From assembly GCA_003640385.1 (NCBI GenBank), contig RCAB01000314.1:1-64000 (forward strand): a DNA stretch of 64,000 bases. Reading direction: 5' to 3'. Below, in pieces: positions 25,701 to 44,465 of this stretch (within the stretch, counting starts at the first letter, position 1; each line of letters opens with the position of its first letter). Below the pieces are notes generated by a model that did no database searches, was not told where the DNA came from, and saw only the letters and a list, made by a program, of their open reading frames with translations. Position numbers and translations under genes: made by a program. The DNA comes from Setaria digitata. Its lineage: Eukaryota; Nematoda; Chromadorea; Rhabditida; Setariidae.

Positions 25701-27260
25701 GTTCAATTGGAAAGGCTATTATTCTTCATTTATGATTTTTCTTGAAGTGAATATTAAAATATAAACTAACACTGTCAGCAAGTACTGGCATTACTTTCTT
25801 TACGAGGGGTCGGCCACTAGCACTTCTGAAAAGCTCTCAATGAAGAGATAAACATGAAACAGCATTAAATGATAACGAAATCTTTTCGAAAAGTATGTCT
25901 TTTAAAAACAAGCTTCTGTAAGCTTTCTAGAAATGCGCTATATTGAGTATAACAACATCGAAAGAGACTCTTGGGGGAAAAAAAATGGTCGAATCTACAT
26001 ATAGAAATGAAAATTTGAAACAGGTTACTCCTGCTTGATGATGATGATGCGATATGATTCCGTCACCACGGAAATCTACATGCCTCAAAATTTCGTATTC
26101 GGTAAGCCTAATTTAAGATATTTTGTAACCTTTATAAAAACAATAATTGAGAATATCTGCATTCTGTGATGGAATTTTCTAAAAAATTTGAAACAATAAG
26201 TGACACAAAATCATACTTGAATTCTGTGTCAAGTCCTGACTTCGAACACGCACCATTCTTTTTGACGACTTGATAACACTTCTGGGTTAGGACATTTCCA
26301 TCTGAATCAGTAGAAGTTGGATATTTCGCGGATTCGCTTACAGATGGTCCATTGTTCTAAAGCATTCTGCTTGTATAGCCTTAACTTGATAAAAATGATG
26401 TCTATTTTACAACTGTTAAAAATCAAAGCTTATTTATATGCTTTTTGCTTCCTTCCACTCTATGTGTCGACATGAAAAAGACAAAAAATTAAAAATGTGA
26501 GGGAAAAGTATTTTGAGATTAAACTGGGTAATTTCTATAATGAAAATATTTATTCTATAGCAAAATAAACATAATAACATCCGGACCTAATATGTCGTAA
26601 CGTCTCATCAAAAATCCAGAACTGACTTTTTTAAAAGAACATAGCTTGCTTTTTCGAAATTAGTCTGTTTCTGGAAGTGAATGCGGTCAAATGAGAAACA
26701 ATTAATCAACAGCCTGCATTAAACACTTACCATACTGCTTAAAATTCTTTTTCGCACTTCTAATACTTTTGGATCGTGACTGAAATCAAAACGATTCCGC
26801 TTATGAGTTTCTAGCTCAGTCTGAAACAAAACCAAACAATATTAACTTTTTGTCCCAATTAAATTATTTCTTAGACTAAGGAAGCTAAATGTTTTCATGT
26901 TTTTGTCGTCTTGAAATGAATAATGAACGGAATGTAATGCACTGAATTCCAGAACGAAACGACTCGAAGTTCTAATCAATGCGTCGCTCAACATGAAACT
27001 ATTGCTGAGTAAAAGAAAACTGAAACTCAGAATGATATCCCTACAGCTTAATTGTTTAATAAAATTTATTTTACTCAGATAAATGATTAACATTTATTAA
27101 GCAGTAGTAAAGAAAAGCTACAACTGCTTCATTTTATATATTTCATAGGCATTCATGCCTGCTCAAACTTTCTGGATACACAGTCATCATCATTGTTTGT
27201 TCTTTTCCGATTCACTATTTCGTTCACCGAATTTTCACTGTCCTTCGAAGAGTGTGGCAT
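22702..27260 (-). CDS. figl-1: Fidgetin-like 1 AAA ATPase
   Basis: Thirteen exons (27260-27159, 26820-26731, 26356-26217, 25825-25771, 25677-25634, 25339-25150, 24825-24725, 24311-24232, 24125-23974, 23749-23613, 23495-23332, 23115-23006, 22827-22702) give about 496 residues. The C-terminal half is a complete meiotic-clade AAA module: [19 protein letters not shown], Walker A GPPGTGKT at about 258-265, pore segment SKWVGEGEK, Walker B VVFIDEID, sensor ILGATNRP, arginine fingers in [11 protein letters not shown], and the VPS4-like tail ending in [16 protein letters not shown]1 is a hexameric remodeller acting on RAD51-type filaments in homologous recombination, and in C. elegans on mitotic progression. 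The N-terminal half is short and low in similarity, as in C. elegans FIGL-1, but keeps FK before the linker. Exon 1 is least certain because its best donor is CAG followed by GCATGA. Confidence 0.92.
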
Positions 27261-28395
27261 AATGACCAGTACTGTAATTATTCGATATTTTATTTTATGA
27301 CAACTATTTCTAATCATTTCTACGCTAAAAGTTACCTACGAAAAGAAATTTGGACAAATATGGAAAATAATTACGATCACTAGGAAGTAAATGATTATTC
27401 GGGAATAATATAACACCATTATGATAGTATGGTAAAGAGAAAGTCAACGGTTATTCTGCAAGAGCATAACATTAAATAGAAATGATTCTTCCAAATTCAA
27501 TGCTACGACATGAATTCTCGCCTTTCTTCCAAAAGCGGCAGGAGGAAAAGCATGAATATACCGAACCTAATTCTAAATATTAAACTTAAATCCGATAATG
27601 TGTATTTTTGAACTTTTACTTAAGTTGAGTCAAAAGACGGTTCTTCATCTCTATATATATGTAAACCCCGAACTAATATTTTCATGGTACACCGAGTAAT
27701 GAGCAGTTGAACAACATTTGACAGTTAACACCGCTGCATCAAATACATGAACTTTATTAAGTTGACAAGCTTAATTTTTTTTTTAAAGAGGAAAAGAAAA
27801 CTAATATAACCAGAGACCTTCGACCTTTACAAAAAAATAAATATTATAAAGGTAAATTGATAAGCAGACGGAAAAAAAAATCACGATTTTAAGGGAATTG
27901 AAATGGTTGAATACTTGAAAAGAAAAAAGTTTAAATGTAGAAAAACAAGATTTAAAGGAGTAACGTATGTTCACTTTTTTAGTTTACTGCTGCTAATTAA
28001 TTAATTATTTCAATCTTCATCCGGTTATCTCATCTAATTAGCCCACTGTTTAATTACCTCACTATCTCATCGTATCTTAAGAACTCCCAATGTGTATTTA
28101 ATCTGATTTTGCTCCAACTGTTCCTCATCGCTCTCAATCACTGTTACAACTAAGTCGCGTGTTATTTCACAATATCTCGCAATCTCTATTTCGCAAATAC
28201 CGTTAATCTCCTCCTTATCTATCTATTATCACACTACCTTCTGCTCCTTCTAACTTTCCCCATCGTATAAGAATAAAATCACCCCATTTCTATCGTAATC
28301 TCGCAAAAAAAAAAAAGATCCATATCAAACGGTTGCATATGCGTCGCATGCAACAAACGGTAAGATGAACAGACATTTGTGCATTCGGGTTGTCT

Positions 28396-28692
28396 GGTCC
28401 GGAAAATTCCATCCTCAGTCTCAGAAGCCCTTTAGTTATGGAGTATCTCATCTGGGAAGTCCAGTTCTTACTCGGAGAAACCCTTCTCTAATTACGCAGC
28501 ATCGCATCCGGAAAATCTGATTCCCACCAGAAGCCCTTCTTTAGTCACGGGATATCGTATCAGATTCTCACTCGGAAAAAGCCCTTTAGTTTGTGAGATA
28601 ACACATCTGGAAAATCTAACTTTAACCGGCGAAATACTTTGATTGCGGGATATCTTATCTGCAAAAATTTAATTTTTATTAGGAAATTTGCT
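28396..28692. repeat. Decayed ~55-bp minisatellite, 5-6 units
   Basis: Units start near 28398, 28453, 28508, 28562, 28607 and 28661. Each runs approximately CCGGAAAATCTGATTC, then CTCGGAAAAGCCCTTTAG, then CGGGATATCTCATC. Units differ by many substitutions and small deletions, so the array is old. It is richer in G and C than its flanks. No open frame runs through it. Confidence 0.8.
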
Positions 28693-31600
28693 GATAAGTT
28701 AAGCAATATTTACATCATTTAACGTGGCACGTGAATCAACGCTGAGAAAGATGAAAATGTTGAAGATTCTGTAAATACTGTGAAGTTTTTTAATCATTTT
28801 AAATTCTTGCCGAAGTTTCATTCATGCTAGCTAGTTTCTTTCTTTTCTTTTTTTTTTTTTTTCAAATTAGAAATTAAATTTCGTTTTCTTTTTTAGATTT
28901 CTACTTATGGATTGTTTTTTTTTTTTTTAATTTCAAATAAAATTTCATTTTTGCCCTTAAATTACCGCTATATGTTATTGATTGAGCCTTACACTGGCCC
29001 ATCCATATTCCCTGGAGAATGAGAAGTAGATGTGCGTGTCAAAACCTTTTCAGAATTACGTATCTTTGATCAGCAGATGATGTTTGAAGATGATTGAATG
29101 GTTAATTATTTATTAGGCCAATGAAGGATGAGTGTATATTATGGACATTTTTTCAACATCTTCCTTCAAACCTATTACTAAGCTTTACAACAGAAAAAAA
29201 AAATGTTTCTTTCGCGCTTCGATATAAAAAATAATTATCGTGATGATAATGATATCGATAGTAATAAAATTTTTGAGTGAGAAATCTTTCATTTCATATT
29301 TTTTAAAAATTTTCCAAGGAATGCTCGACATCAGGAAGTAATATTTTAATCGGTAAATTCGTTAAATTGGATAGCTCTTCATTCCCACAAAAAGTTTAAA
29401 TTTGACGTATCACACATCGGAAGTGAACTTTGATACACTTGTTGAAGCAGATCATTCATGCAAGTATTTAAATAAATGAAGTGACATTTAAATTTCATAA
29501 ACCAAAAAATTCACAATGCGTCCTTATTTCCTTTAAAACAAAGTAAAAAAAAAATAAAGAAAAAGTTCTTTTATTAATAGTAATCATTTTAACACTTTCA
29601 AATGCATTTGAAGAACATTTAGCGCATTCTAGTACACGTATTAGTTACTTGACGCTTTTAAGTACACGTAAGCATCAATCACTTTGATGTTTTAAAATGC
29701 GCATTACGTTGAGGGATGGTATCATCGGTGGTAGTGTAGAATAAGTGTTAAATAAATATACATTTCAGGAGCATGATCACAGATTAACGTAATTGCGCAA
29801 CGTGTTACAACAAGTATCAGATCAGATGAGGACGTGAGAAGGAACAGAAGGAATATCATGTAAACTGTCAGTTGATGGATTCACTGATGTGGCAAATTCA
29901 ACAGCAGGTGGTGTATTCATGTTTAGTTAATACTTTCTTCATGCATTCAGTTTCCGCATCAGTAATCTTAGCGTATCTGATTTTTTCTATTCAATTATTC
30001 GAGTAATGAAGTAGTAATTTATGTATACTTATTTACTGAAGGGGCAAAATGTGATGTTATCAATGTAATAACACTGCAGGACTTAATGTGAGTTAAAATA
30101 TTTTATCGGTAGCTTTTGTGTTAAATGTCTAGTGGCTATGAACATCTGAATTGCTCGCCATTTTTGCCATAATATATTGAAATATTAATTGATGCTTAGC
30201 ATTCTTTGACAAATTGCAGCCGTTATGATGCTTGATAGATAGTAAAATATTAAATAATTCAAGTGGAATTATTGATACGATTTCAGGAGAGCTCGTGATA
30301 CACAGTTATTAAGATATAATTAACTTACCATTTCCATAAAAGCTATCGAACAGGATGTTAAATATTAGAAGACTTTAATTTATTTTCTCGTTTCTTGTTT
30401 ATTTCTGTATAAACATTGAAACATTGAGAGCAGCACAGTATACATGATGATTATCCGTAATTACCGATTTTCTTCATGAAATATTACTGACAGTGAGCTT
30501 TTCAAGAATCAATCTATATATTTATCTGTTCACACCTAACGTACTCCTTCTTTTCCGTCCCTTCAATATTTAAATTCATTTCTGATTAAAATTTGCGATG
30601 ATTTTTCATCAAAAAACCAAATGCTTCCCTAAAGTGCAGCTATAAATTAGAATTAAAGGATTATGATAACTGATATACAAATACGCACACTTACTCCTGT
30701 TGTAGAGCACTTAAGAAGTGATGCAATTTGTGTAACGATCATTAGCAAATAGAAGAAGCATTAATTACGGGGTCAAATGTCAACTGGTACAATTAATTAA
30801 CAATGAGTGTGTATTGTATATGTTATCCATTATCACTGGAAAGATATGCTGTGTAATGTTAACAGTAGTAATAATAATTCTTCCAATACTGATAATCATT
30901 GTTACGAATTATTTAACTAGTGTATGGGTTGCCTTTTCAAATTAAATTCCTTTGAGAAATATTGCTGTAGGAAAAGTACTGGAAATTTCCAAAAGCAATT
31001 TAGAATTTGAAATTTGCTTATTTTAATATATCTTGATTCACATACAAAGGTGGGAATTCATAGTTAGAGTAAAATAAATTACCAAAAAACACACTTTAAT
31101 TAAATGAAACAGCAATTTCTTGATCACTTAAGATCGCTTAGATATTACAGGCATCTCATCTCAGATCCCAATTATCTCAGATACCGAGCTTCGCTCAATT
31201 GCCGACTCTGTGAAGTGTGTGTATGTGAGTTTGAACGAATTTAATTCAAATTTCAAAATGATTTCTCAATGTTTTAGCAGATTTATTGGCACTTGGTGTG
31301 AAAAATTGATATGCGCCGTGTGGAAAAGATGTATGGCGAAAAAATAGAGCATATGTCGATGAGAATCACTGATTGTCCATAAGTGTCCTTCAGATTCTTC
31401 CTTAACAGCAACGTTTGAAGGATAGGAAATACTGAAAGCTCATTGCGTATTCTCAACGATCATTTCACTTGGCTAAGAGACATTGTCCATAGCCGTGAAA
31501 GAAAGTTATCGGTCATTTTGTCAGTCCTTTCAGTGCCAAATGATTTTCTGAAGAAATGAATTGCCCATGAGAAGATTCTGCTTCGACGAAGATTTTTTTT

Positions 31601-31900
31601 GTAATCAGCTGGATGATATCGTCATCTAGCATGCGATGGCAAATTCAGTCTTCTGATGCCAAGTTCAAGTTCATCTAAGAAATCAATTTGATATAAAGTT
31701 ATATAAAGCTAACTATCTTTCCAGCTATGTTTTATTAATCATCGATTTTTAGAAGTCAACTACTGCTTTGTTTTAATGAAATGCTGAAAATTTTATTCAT
31801 AATTTCATTTCTTTTATTAGCATTGCTAATTCCAACTGGATTAGCTAAAATTATGTATATTCATACTTTTATTCAATCTCACATTCTTCTACTGTATGAT

Positions 31901-31933
31901 ACTGTACGGTAATGCTCGAGATTACCGTACAGT
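31901..31933. repeat. Perfect 13-bp stem hairpin
   Basis: ACTGTACGGTAAT and its exact complement flank a 7-nt loop GCTCGAG. The stem contains TACGGTA, a word repeated nearby. No T tract or other terminator-like feature gives it an obvious role. It may be a remnant of a small inverted-repeat element. Confidence 0.85.
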
Positions 31934-34594
31934 TGTCAAATTATACAGTAAATATATATGAATGTTTGAAATGATGGGATATAATCGGAAATATTTTATC
32001 ATTTACTTATATTGCTCTTATCATACTATTATCTTAAATAGTTCACCTTTCTTCTTTTCATTTCAATTCAAATTCTGTTGTTTTTAAAGTCACGTTTGTA
32101 AATTATTGTTATAAATAGCAGTTGAAAAATTAAATTAAAATTTCTACTTAACAGGTTAAGTTTAAATTTTTTGCTATTTTTATATACCATTGATGGTATT
32201 ATTGCATCATTCCATTCATTTATTTGCACAATAGTTTTATGAGGTCAAACAACCGTTAATAATGATATGCCTGTAATTGAGATGAAACTTGATCTAACAT
32301 GTCTAATCTTATCCAATTTATCAATGTTTTCTCAGTATATCTAATATTTGTTCGAAAAGAAAAAAAAAATGATCAACGTTTACTTATGAAGCTCGGATAT
32401 ACTTATCTTTATGGGTTAATAAATGAAAATTGCATTTTTTCAATAAAACCTTACCGTAATAGCATCACATTTATATCTTTAATAAGAATGTTGTTGGTGT
32501 AGCATTATTTTATTGATGTGTTTGAAACAATAACTGAATTTTAATAAAAGCATTTTTGTTGACTTCTTCTTTAGGGGGAAATGAATTATTGCTTAATGAG
32601 AAATTATTGTTGTTAAAGTAAATGGCGAAATTAGGAAATCTGCAGCTGAATTTTTAGCATCAACTCTTGAAATGTAGCACAGAAACAAATTTTTTTTTCT
32701 TTTTAAATGAATTTTCTTCATAAAAATGAAGTTACTTATTTTATTAGAAAAGAAGGCAATTATTAATTCGAATTTGCCATAGTTTTTTTTTCTTTTTTTT
32801 TTATTTTAAATTTATCACTAAACAAATTGCATGTTCAACCAATTTGGTTAGCAATAATGCATCAAAATTTCAATAAAAGTTAAACAAACGTTTTCGATCA
32901 TTTGAACATTCTAACAGTCCTTAAAAAAATTTCATATTTTTCTGTTGTTTCTTTTTCTTTTTTCTTTTTTTGTTAACTTTACCTAGTCTAATTTAGCATT
33001 CGAGAAAAAAAAAACCGAATGTGTTTTATTTTTCTATTAAAATTCCATTAAAATTTCACTTCTCGCTCTTTCATTTTTTTTTTCTTTTTTTTTTTTTTTT
33101 TTTTTTTTTTAAGAATTTGCAAATATTTTGTAATTTTGTATAAACCGAACTTATCATTCAAAATATTTCTGCTAATAATATTTGATCAAGAAATAAAAAG
33201 GATTAAAACATTGATATGATAAAAGAAGATAAATTGTATGGATAATTTAATCAGGCGATGTGGCAAAAGAAAAATGACGTCATAGCTAATTTTATTTGGA
33301 ATTTAATTACAACTGAAACTTATTTTGATAACTGTCTATTCACTCGTATTACGGAGTAAGATGATAAGAGGGAAATGATATTTCAGTAGTATCCTTTTTC
33401 AAATAACAATATAACATCATTTTATCAATAAAATAAACAGACAGAATCATAGTTTGTTTAAAAAATAATATTAATAAATAATATCTGATGTTTTGCCGTA
33501 TATCCATTCCTGAATTTATTCCAAATTTTTTTTTTTCCACTAAAATGATACGATATTCGGAAATGATTAATAATTACAATACTATGAGATGGAAATGATT
33601 GAAATGAATAAAAGTTGGATTACGGTATAGTCAAAATAGATAAAAATGAGATTACGGTAGATTTGTTAAATGATTGGTGAGGTTTGAATTTGTTACAACC
33701 ATCGACGATGTTTGCAGAAGCCTCTCCCACTTCTCACTTGAAAGACATTTTAGAATGGAATATAGCGCTTCCCTTAATACTAACCTCTCTCTCTCTCTTC
33801 CTCTCTTTCTCTCTCTCACTTCCGCTTATCCCGCTATTCCGCGATTCTCCGCTATTTCACTTGTTCATTTGGCTGTTCCGCGGTGTGCCACCAGTTCTTC
33901 CGCTAATTACAGTTGCTACTTCCGGAATCTCTCGCATTTTCTTGATTACTATCCTTCCTCTGCCGAAAATCTCCCTTCATCTCAAAAAATTTTTACCGTA
34001 TTAATTTTACTTTTAAATCCTTTTCACAATGTTTTAGTTACAAAAACAAGTAAACGATGAATAAATCAGTCATTTTATGCTTTGAGTTTTATTTATTTAT
34101 TCATTTTTTTTTTTTATTTGTTTTTTACTACTTAAAAATCAAATATTGCTAGAAATATCTTCCTACCGTAATAATTATTTGATAGGAAAATGGATATGAT
34201 CATTGCCAATAGTTCATGTGAAAAAAATTTTTTTAAATCTATTCCAAAAAAAAAAAATTATTTTAAAGATTACATTATTGAATAATATAATTTCATGGCT
34301 TTTTTTTCCATGAAGAAAAAAAAGTTGAAATGTAATTTGTATTTCTTTCTTTTTGATAATTATTTTAGGATTCTCTTCCATAACACATAACGCGACACTT
34401 TACATACCTACCTGTGAACAATTGTCCATCAGACGTGAAGTAACATTTTGCATTAACAACAAAGAAGAAAAAAAAAAGGCGAAAAATTTAGCAAATATTT
34501 GAAAAAAAAAAAGAGAAGAAATTACGTGGAGAAAGGCGAAATTTGACGTATTTACGTGAGAAGAAAAGAGTGAAAAAGTAAGGAGAGCGACGGA

Positions 34595-39909
<5,315 letters not shown>

Positions 39910-42347
39910 CTTCAGATTCCATTCACGCATAAATTCGGCTTCAAATTGAATCCTTCTTCATGTATGCATGTTATTTCTTGCTTCCTTTTTCCTCTCTCTC
40001 TATTTTAATTCTTTTTTTTTTTTTTTAAACATATCCATTTTAAACATTTAAAAGAATGATAAATTAATAATGAATTTGATAATTTATCAATTTTTTATAA
40101 CGCTTTTTAAAATATATTTTAGAAGCATAATATTGCTACATTCTTCTCTTTTTTTTTTTCTTTGTTTTCAGTAGAATTGCGAGGAATAAAAAAAAAAAAA
40201 AAAAGAAAAGAAAAAAAAAAATTGAAATAACAACTATTCACAATGATTATAAATTGATTCTCAGTATATTCAAATAGTGATAAATTAAATAACGATATTT
40301 CTGATAAAAAAAAAAAAATGTATTATATCTTGTAATGATAACAAATTGCATCGGTTGAAATAGTTTTTTTTTTTTTTTTTTCTTTTGCAAAAGTTTGTGA
40401 TAAAAGTTAGCTAACTAATCCACGTTAAAATTCATTGCTTATATTGTCAGAAATTAATTCTGTAATTTTCAAAAGAATAAAAAAAAAAAAAATGAAAAGT
40501 GTAATTTGTAGAAACATGATAGATGGCAGACTTTTCATTGATTTATTTGTTTCCATCAAAAAAAAAAAAAATTATTTTTTTATCTTTATACCTGATGCTA
40601 AAGATTTATTCAGCTAACATACTGATTTCATTACAATAATTTAAAATTTCAGGGTTTTTTATTTTTTTGAAATAACATTTAAACGGATAAGAATTTGATT
40701 TGCATTGACTTTATTAACATCTGAAAATGATAAAACGAAGTTATTAACATCATAATAGCAATTTTCCCAATGACCCGAAAGCCGATGATGTGTTATCGAA
40801 GTAATTAAGAAGTACCAAATCAACACGGTACGAGATACTGAATAATTGGTCGAACACATTGTCAAGAAAGTACGGTAATTCCTACACCGCCATAATATGG
40901 AGATTAAGACAATAAGAAAAGAAAAGATAAAATCAGAATGATAAAATCATTCTTTTCAATTAATCAATCCACAAAACAATACGGAAGTATGTTCACTGGC
41001 AAATTGATGCTAATTTAATATTGAGAAATTAATCTCTTTTCGTTTTTTTTTTTTCTAAATGAATGAAGATTTAAAATGGTGTTACTTTTAAAGGACAAAA
41101 TTACAGCATTTAAATGATTTCATATTTCAACAATGAAGTACTACTACTTGCTAATCCCCGGACAACAATGCCTTGATATTCATAACGTTTTCGTAAATAC
41201 TAATATCATAAATAACTTCAAAACTATTGCAATCTTTTTCATCGATTTTTTTTTTTTTTGTAAAAAAAATAAAAGAGACTAAAATTCGAGAGAAAGTTTA
41301 AAAAATATAACATAATCATTTAAAGTGCTAAACGAATTGTATTGAAAGCTATTGGGATGACAATTTGCATTTCATGTTCGTTTGAGTAGTACAGATTGTT
41401 GTGGCATAACGAGTTTCTGCGCGCCAAATTTTCCGTTTCATTTTGTAGATTGCGTGAGGTTCGTCGTACGTGTGGTGCCTGATTTCCTCTAACAGACTAA
41501 TGTATTTCACGTGAGACTTTTCTGTTACGCATATTACTGCGGTAAATGCATATCACTACTTTATTTCACTGAATAAAGTTCAATTGCTTTTAGATATTGT
41601 GGTAAAAAAAAAAAAGCAGAAAGGAGCTGCAGAAATATTCCTAAAGAGAAAGACCAGATTTTTAAAGATATTTTTGGTAATATAATATGTAGAGAATCCA
41701 AGGAGAGAATTTTACAATAATTGATATAAAAAGTTTCTTGTTGCTGATTTTACTTTATGATTGATACCATTTGGCTATGGATCATTGCTACTGTAGAGGC
41801 GGTACTGTACTTTACTGCGTGCTAACGTTTCCGTTCTGAGAGTAAAAACCTTTTTATTGCCAACATTTTGATTGTATTGCATTTACATTGATTCACTCAG
41901 AAATTGGACAGAATTCATTTTAGCTTAAAATCGCTATCACTTGCCATGTGCAGTGAAATATTATGACTGGCTATTGTGCCATGAAACACATAGAAGTCAT
42001 AGAATTTACACATTTTATCGGTCAAATTCACCGGGTTATACATATTAAATGTTTTACTACCACTTCGGGATAAAATATATAACCGAATAGTACATACCGC
42101 CTGCTTATCACAAAGTGATTAATTTTCGGACTTTTTTTTCTGCTTCAGGAATTTGGCTCAAAAAAAAAGAAATGTACTTACAACGAAACAGTCAACAGAC
42201 AGTAATTGATCTTAAACTTTGGGTTTTCAAGGTTCATGATCATCTAATTTATTTATTTATTTATTTTTTTGGGACTAAAATTTCAGCTTAAGTATGACAC
42301 AAAGTATAATACGTTTTCTTTTTTTTTAATACGAACGATGACATTAA

Positions 42348-42356
42348 TTTTGGCGC
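42348..42356 (+). promoter_or_regulatory. E2F-like site upstream of knl-2
   Basis: TTTTGGCGC matches the E2F/DP consensus TTTSSCGC and is about 295 bp before the knl-2 ATG. A second inverted match, GCGCCAAA, is at 41421-41428. KNL-2 acts in cell-cycle-coupled centromere assembly, so E2F control is plausible, but the sites could be chance. Confidence 0.35.
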
Positions 42357-42638
42357 TTTTCTAAAACTGTTAACGCATTAAAGGAATTGGAATTTTGTTT
42401 AATGCATTGACAAACAGCTAATGATAGATTTAGTTAAGAATTTCTGATTGCCTATTGAAGCAGGAAAATGATGTTGTAGTGGGTCAAAAAGTTTGTGTTT
42501 TGTTCTGATGTAACTGTTAAATTGTCGTGTTTGGAACTTTGAAAAATCTTCGAATCCTTTCGAAGCTTCATCTCTAACATTTCTTTGAGGGACGAAGGCT
42601 GAAGCAGATAAGTAAGCATGTCTGATAATTTTTATTAC

Positions 42639-42650
42639 TGTTAGAAGTTT
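42639..42650 (+). promoter_or_regulatory. Splice acceptor just before knl-2 ATG
   Basis: TTACTGTTAG ends 6 nt before the ATG at 42651. An upstream ATG at 42619 in this frame hits TAG inside the acceptor. The short distance is typical of spliced-leader addition in nematodes and supports 42651 as the start. A cis-spliced upstream exon cannot be excluded. Confidence 0.5.
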
Positions 42651-44428
42651 ATGGTTGTTAAATACCAGAATTTTCAGTTTATCTGTAACGACAAGGATGA
42701 GTTTGCTGTTTGTGTGGAAGGATATCGGAAAAAGGATATCGAAGAACGTGAGCTGGAAAATTGGCGTAGTACAGCAATCAAAAAGAGATATAATTCGCAG
42801 ACATTATTTACTGTTACTGGCTCAAAATATATTTTGCATGGAGTACTTGATCAAGATTCTGCATATGGTCTTGGTAATGATTCTTCTTTATTTACGGCTT
42901 TTAGAATGTCCTTTTAAAATCCGTACTGGACATAATTTGCAAAAAGTTTTATATCGATTTTTTTGAAATAGTATATCCAATATCTTCTTTGTTTATTCAT
43001 TATTTGTTTTTATTTATAATTTCGCTCGAGAATAACTGGTATTTTTGAAGTGTTTAAAAACAAATAATTCTTGAAATTGTTACTATTATATCAATATTTT
43101 GAGCATGAAAAAATTAATAGCGGAAAAAATTTCCTTTTCATCTGATTTACAAAAATTTTTTTCCTTTTCGTCATTTATTCTGTTCAGAATTTTTTTTTTT
43201 TTTACTGCAAATTATTTTTATTGTAATCGCTATTGTCCGCGTTTTAAATTGTTGCAAGCGCTTGAAGTTGCATGCTGCATGTGTATGAATTCTAATATCA
43301 TCCTCCTTTTGTGATCATTGTTTAAATTATGCGGTTGTCCGATTTCATAGAACTTCTTCTCTCTGTTTTTACTTACCTAATGTCAGATATCATATGTTGA
43401 ATTTTTTTTCCGTCATTTGTTTTTTCTATAACTTCCTGTGAAATTCATTTCCTATAGTTCTATTATTTATTTTATTTTATTTTATTTTCTTTTGTATTGT
43501 TGCACCTTATTTTGATATAATTATTTTACAGGTTATCCGAAAACATTAATTGAAAGGTTCAAGGATGGCTTTCCATATGAATGGCGAGAATTGTTGTGCG
43601 ACTATTACAATAATGTGGTAAAGCCTAATAAGCTGAATGCATCTCAGAAATTACATTCTGTACTTCTCAACAGTGTTTTCCTAAATAGATCCAAATGTCC
43701 ATATGTCGACGAGCAGTCTGTTCCAACATTTAGAAACAGTATTATATTCATTAATTGTATTTCTTTCAATTTTCCATTGGGAAATATTTTCATTAGCATT
43801 TAACAGGTTTGTAAGTTTTCGAGAGAATAATAACAATGAAGATTTAAGGAAAACCTTGCCTTAAAGTTTAGACTACTTTAAGCAGAATTTATCTGAAATA
43901 TAAACACTTATCTTCGGTGAGGGTTATTCCTTTATTCAATCAATTAAATTTACCGTCACTGGGAATTTTGTAGTTTTTGGTGGATATGAAACATCATTAC
44001 TTTCGAGCAGTAACACAAAACGAGGACACTATTTGCTAATCAAGGACAAAATTGTGGAGGAAGATGAAGGAACAAGTAAAGACGAACTCTCTGCATCCAA
44101 ATTTGCTGATGAGGGTACAGATTCCACCAGCAAATTTTCCAAAACTCTTTCCGTGTCACCTGCTACTTTAACTCATCATTTCGCAAAGCAAGAAGTAAAA
44201 TCAAAATATGATAACCGTTATGGTCATAAAAGGCTTGCTGCTAAGGTGGAAATTACTGACAAAAAAGAAGACAAGCCGCAGGACGATACACTGTTCAAAA
44301 TGCCACTATTGCCTCTCCAGCGCTGTCGTCCAAGTAAGTTGTGATATAAACTTGAGTTTTATTTATATGTTGTATTCTTCTAACTAAAATAGTTGCAGAG
44401 CGTAGGTTTCCTATCAGCATTAAACTTT

Positions 44429-44465
<37 letters not shown>

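Larger units (their letters stand above)
27261..34594. promoter_or_regulatory. 7.3 kb divergent intergenic region
   Basis: The region lies between divergent FIGL-1 (minus) and the C2H2 gene (plus), so it should contain both promoters and, for a zinc-finger regulator, possible distal elements. I found no exon chain. Visible structure: a 55-bp minisatellite at 28396-28692, a slightly GC-richer island at about 31290-31690, a perfect hairpin at 31901-31933, a cluster of TACGGTA/TACCGTA words between 31.9 and 34.2 kb, and a CT-rich stretch at 33784-33812 that produces spurious Leu/Ser ORFs. Confidence 0.5.
39910..42650. promoter_or_regulatory. Zinc-finger 3' end and KNL-2 upstream region
   Basis: A 2.7 kb tandem spacer. 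The left part is A/T homopolymer-rich and should hold the zinc-finger 3' UTR. The right part carries two E2F-like words, GCGCCAAA at 41421-41428 and TTTTGGCGC at 42348-42356, of which the latter lies 0.3 kb upstream of the KNL-2 ATG. No coding exon was recognised. Confidence 0.45.

Noticed and set aside
26041..26120. Possible figl-1 exon ([13 protein letters not shown])
   Set aside because: The flanking exons join in phase without it, and it contains ATG/ATC repeats. Treated as intron.
33674..34060. Overlapping Leu/Ser-rich plus-strand ORFs
   Set aside because: Two frames of the same CT-rich stretch are both open, which shows that composition and not coding keeps them open.
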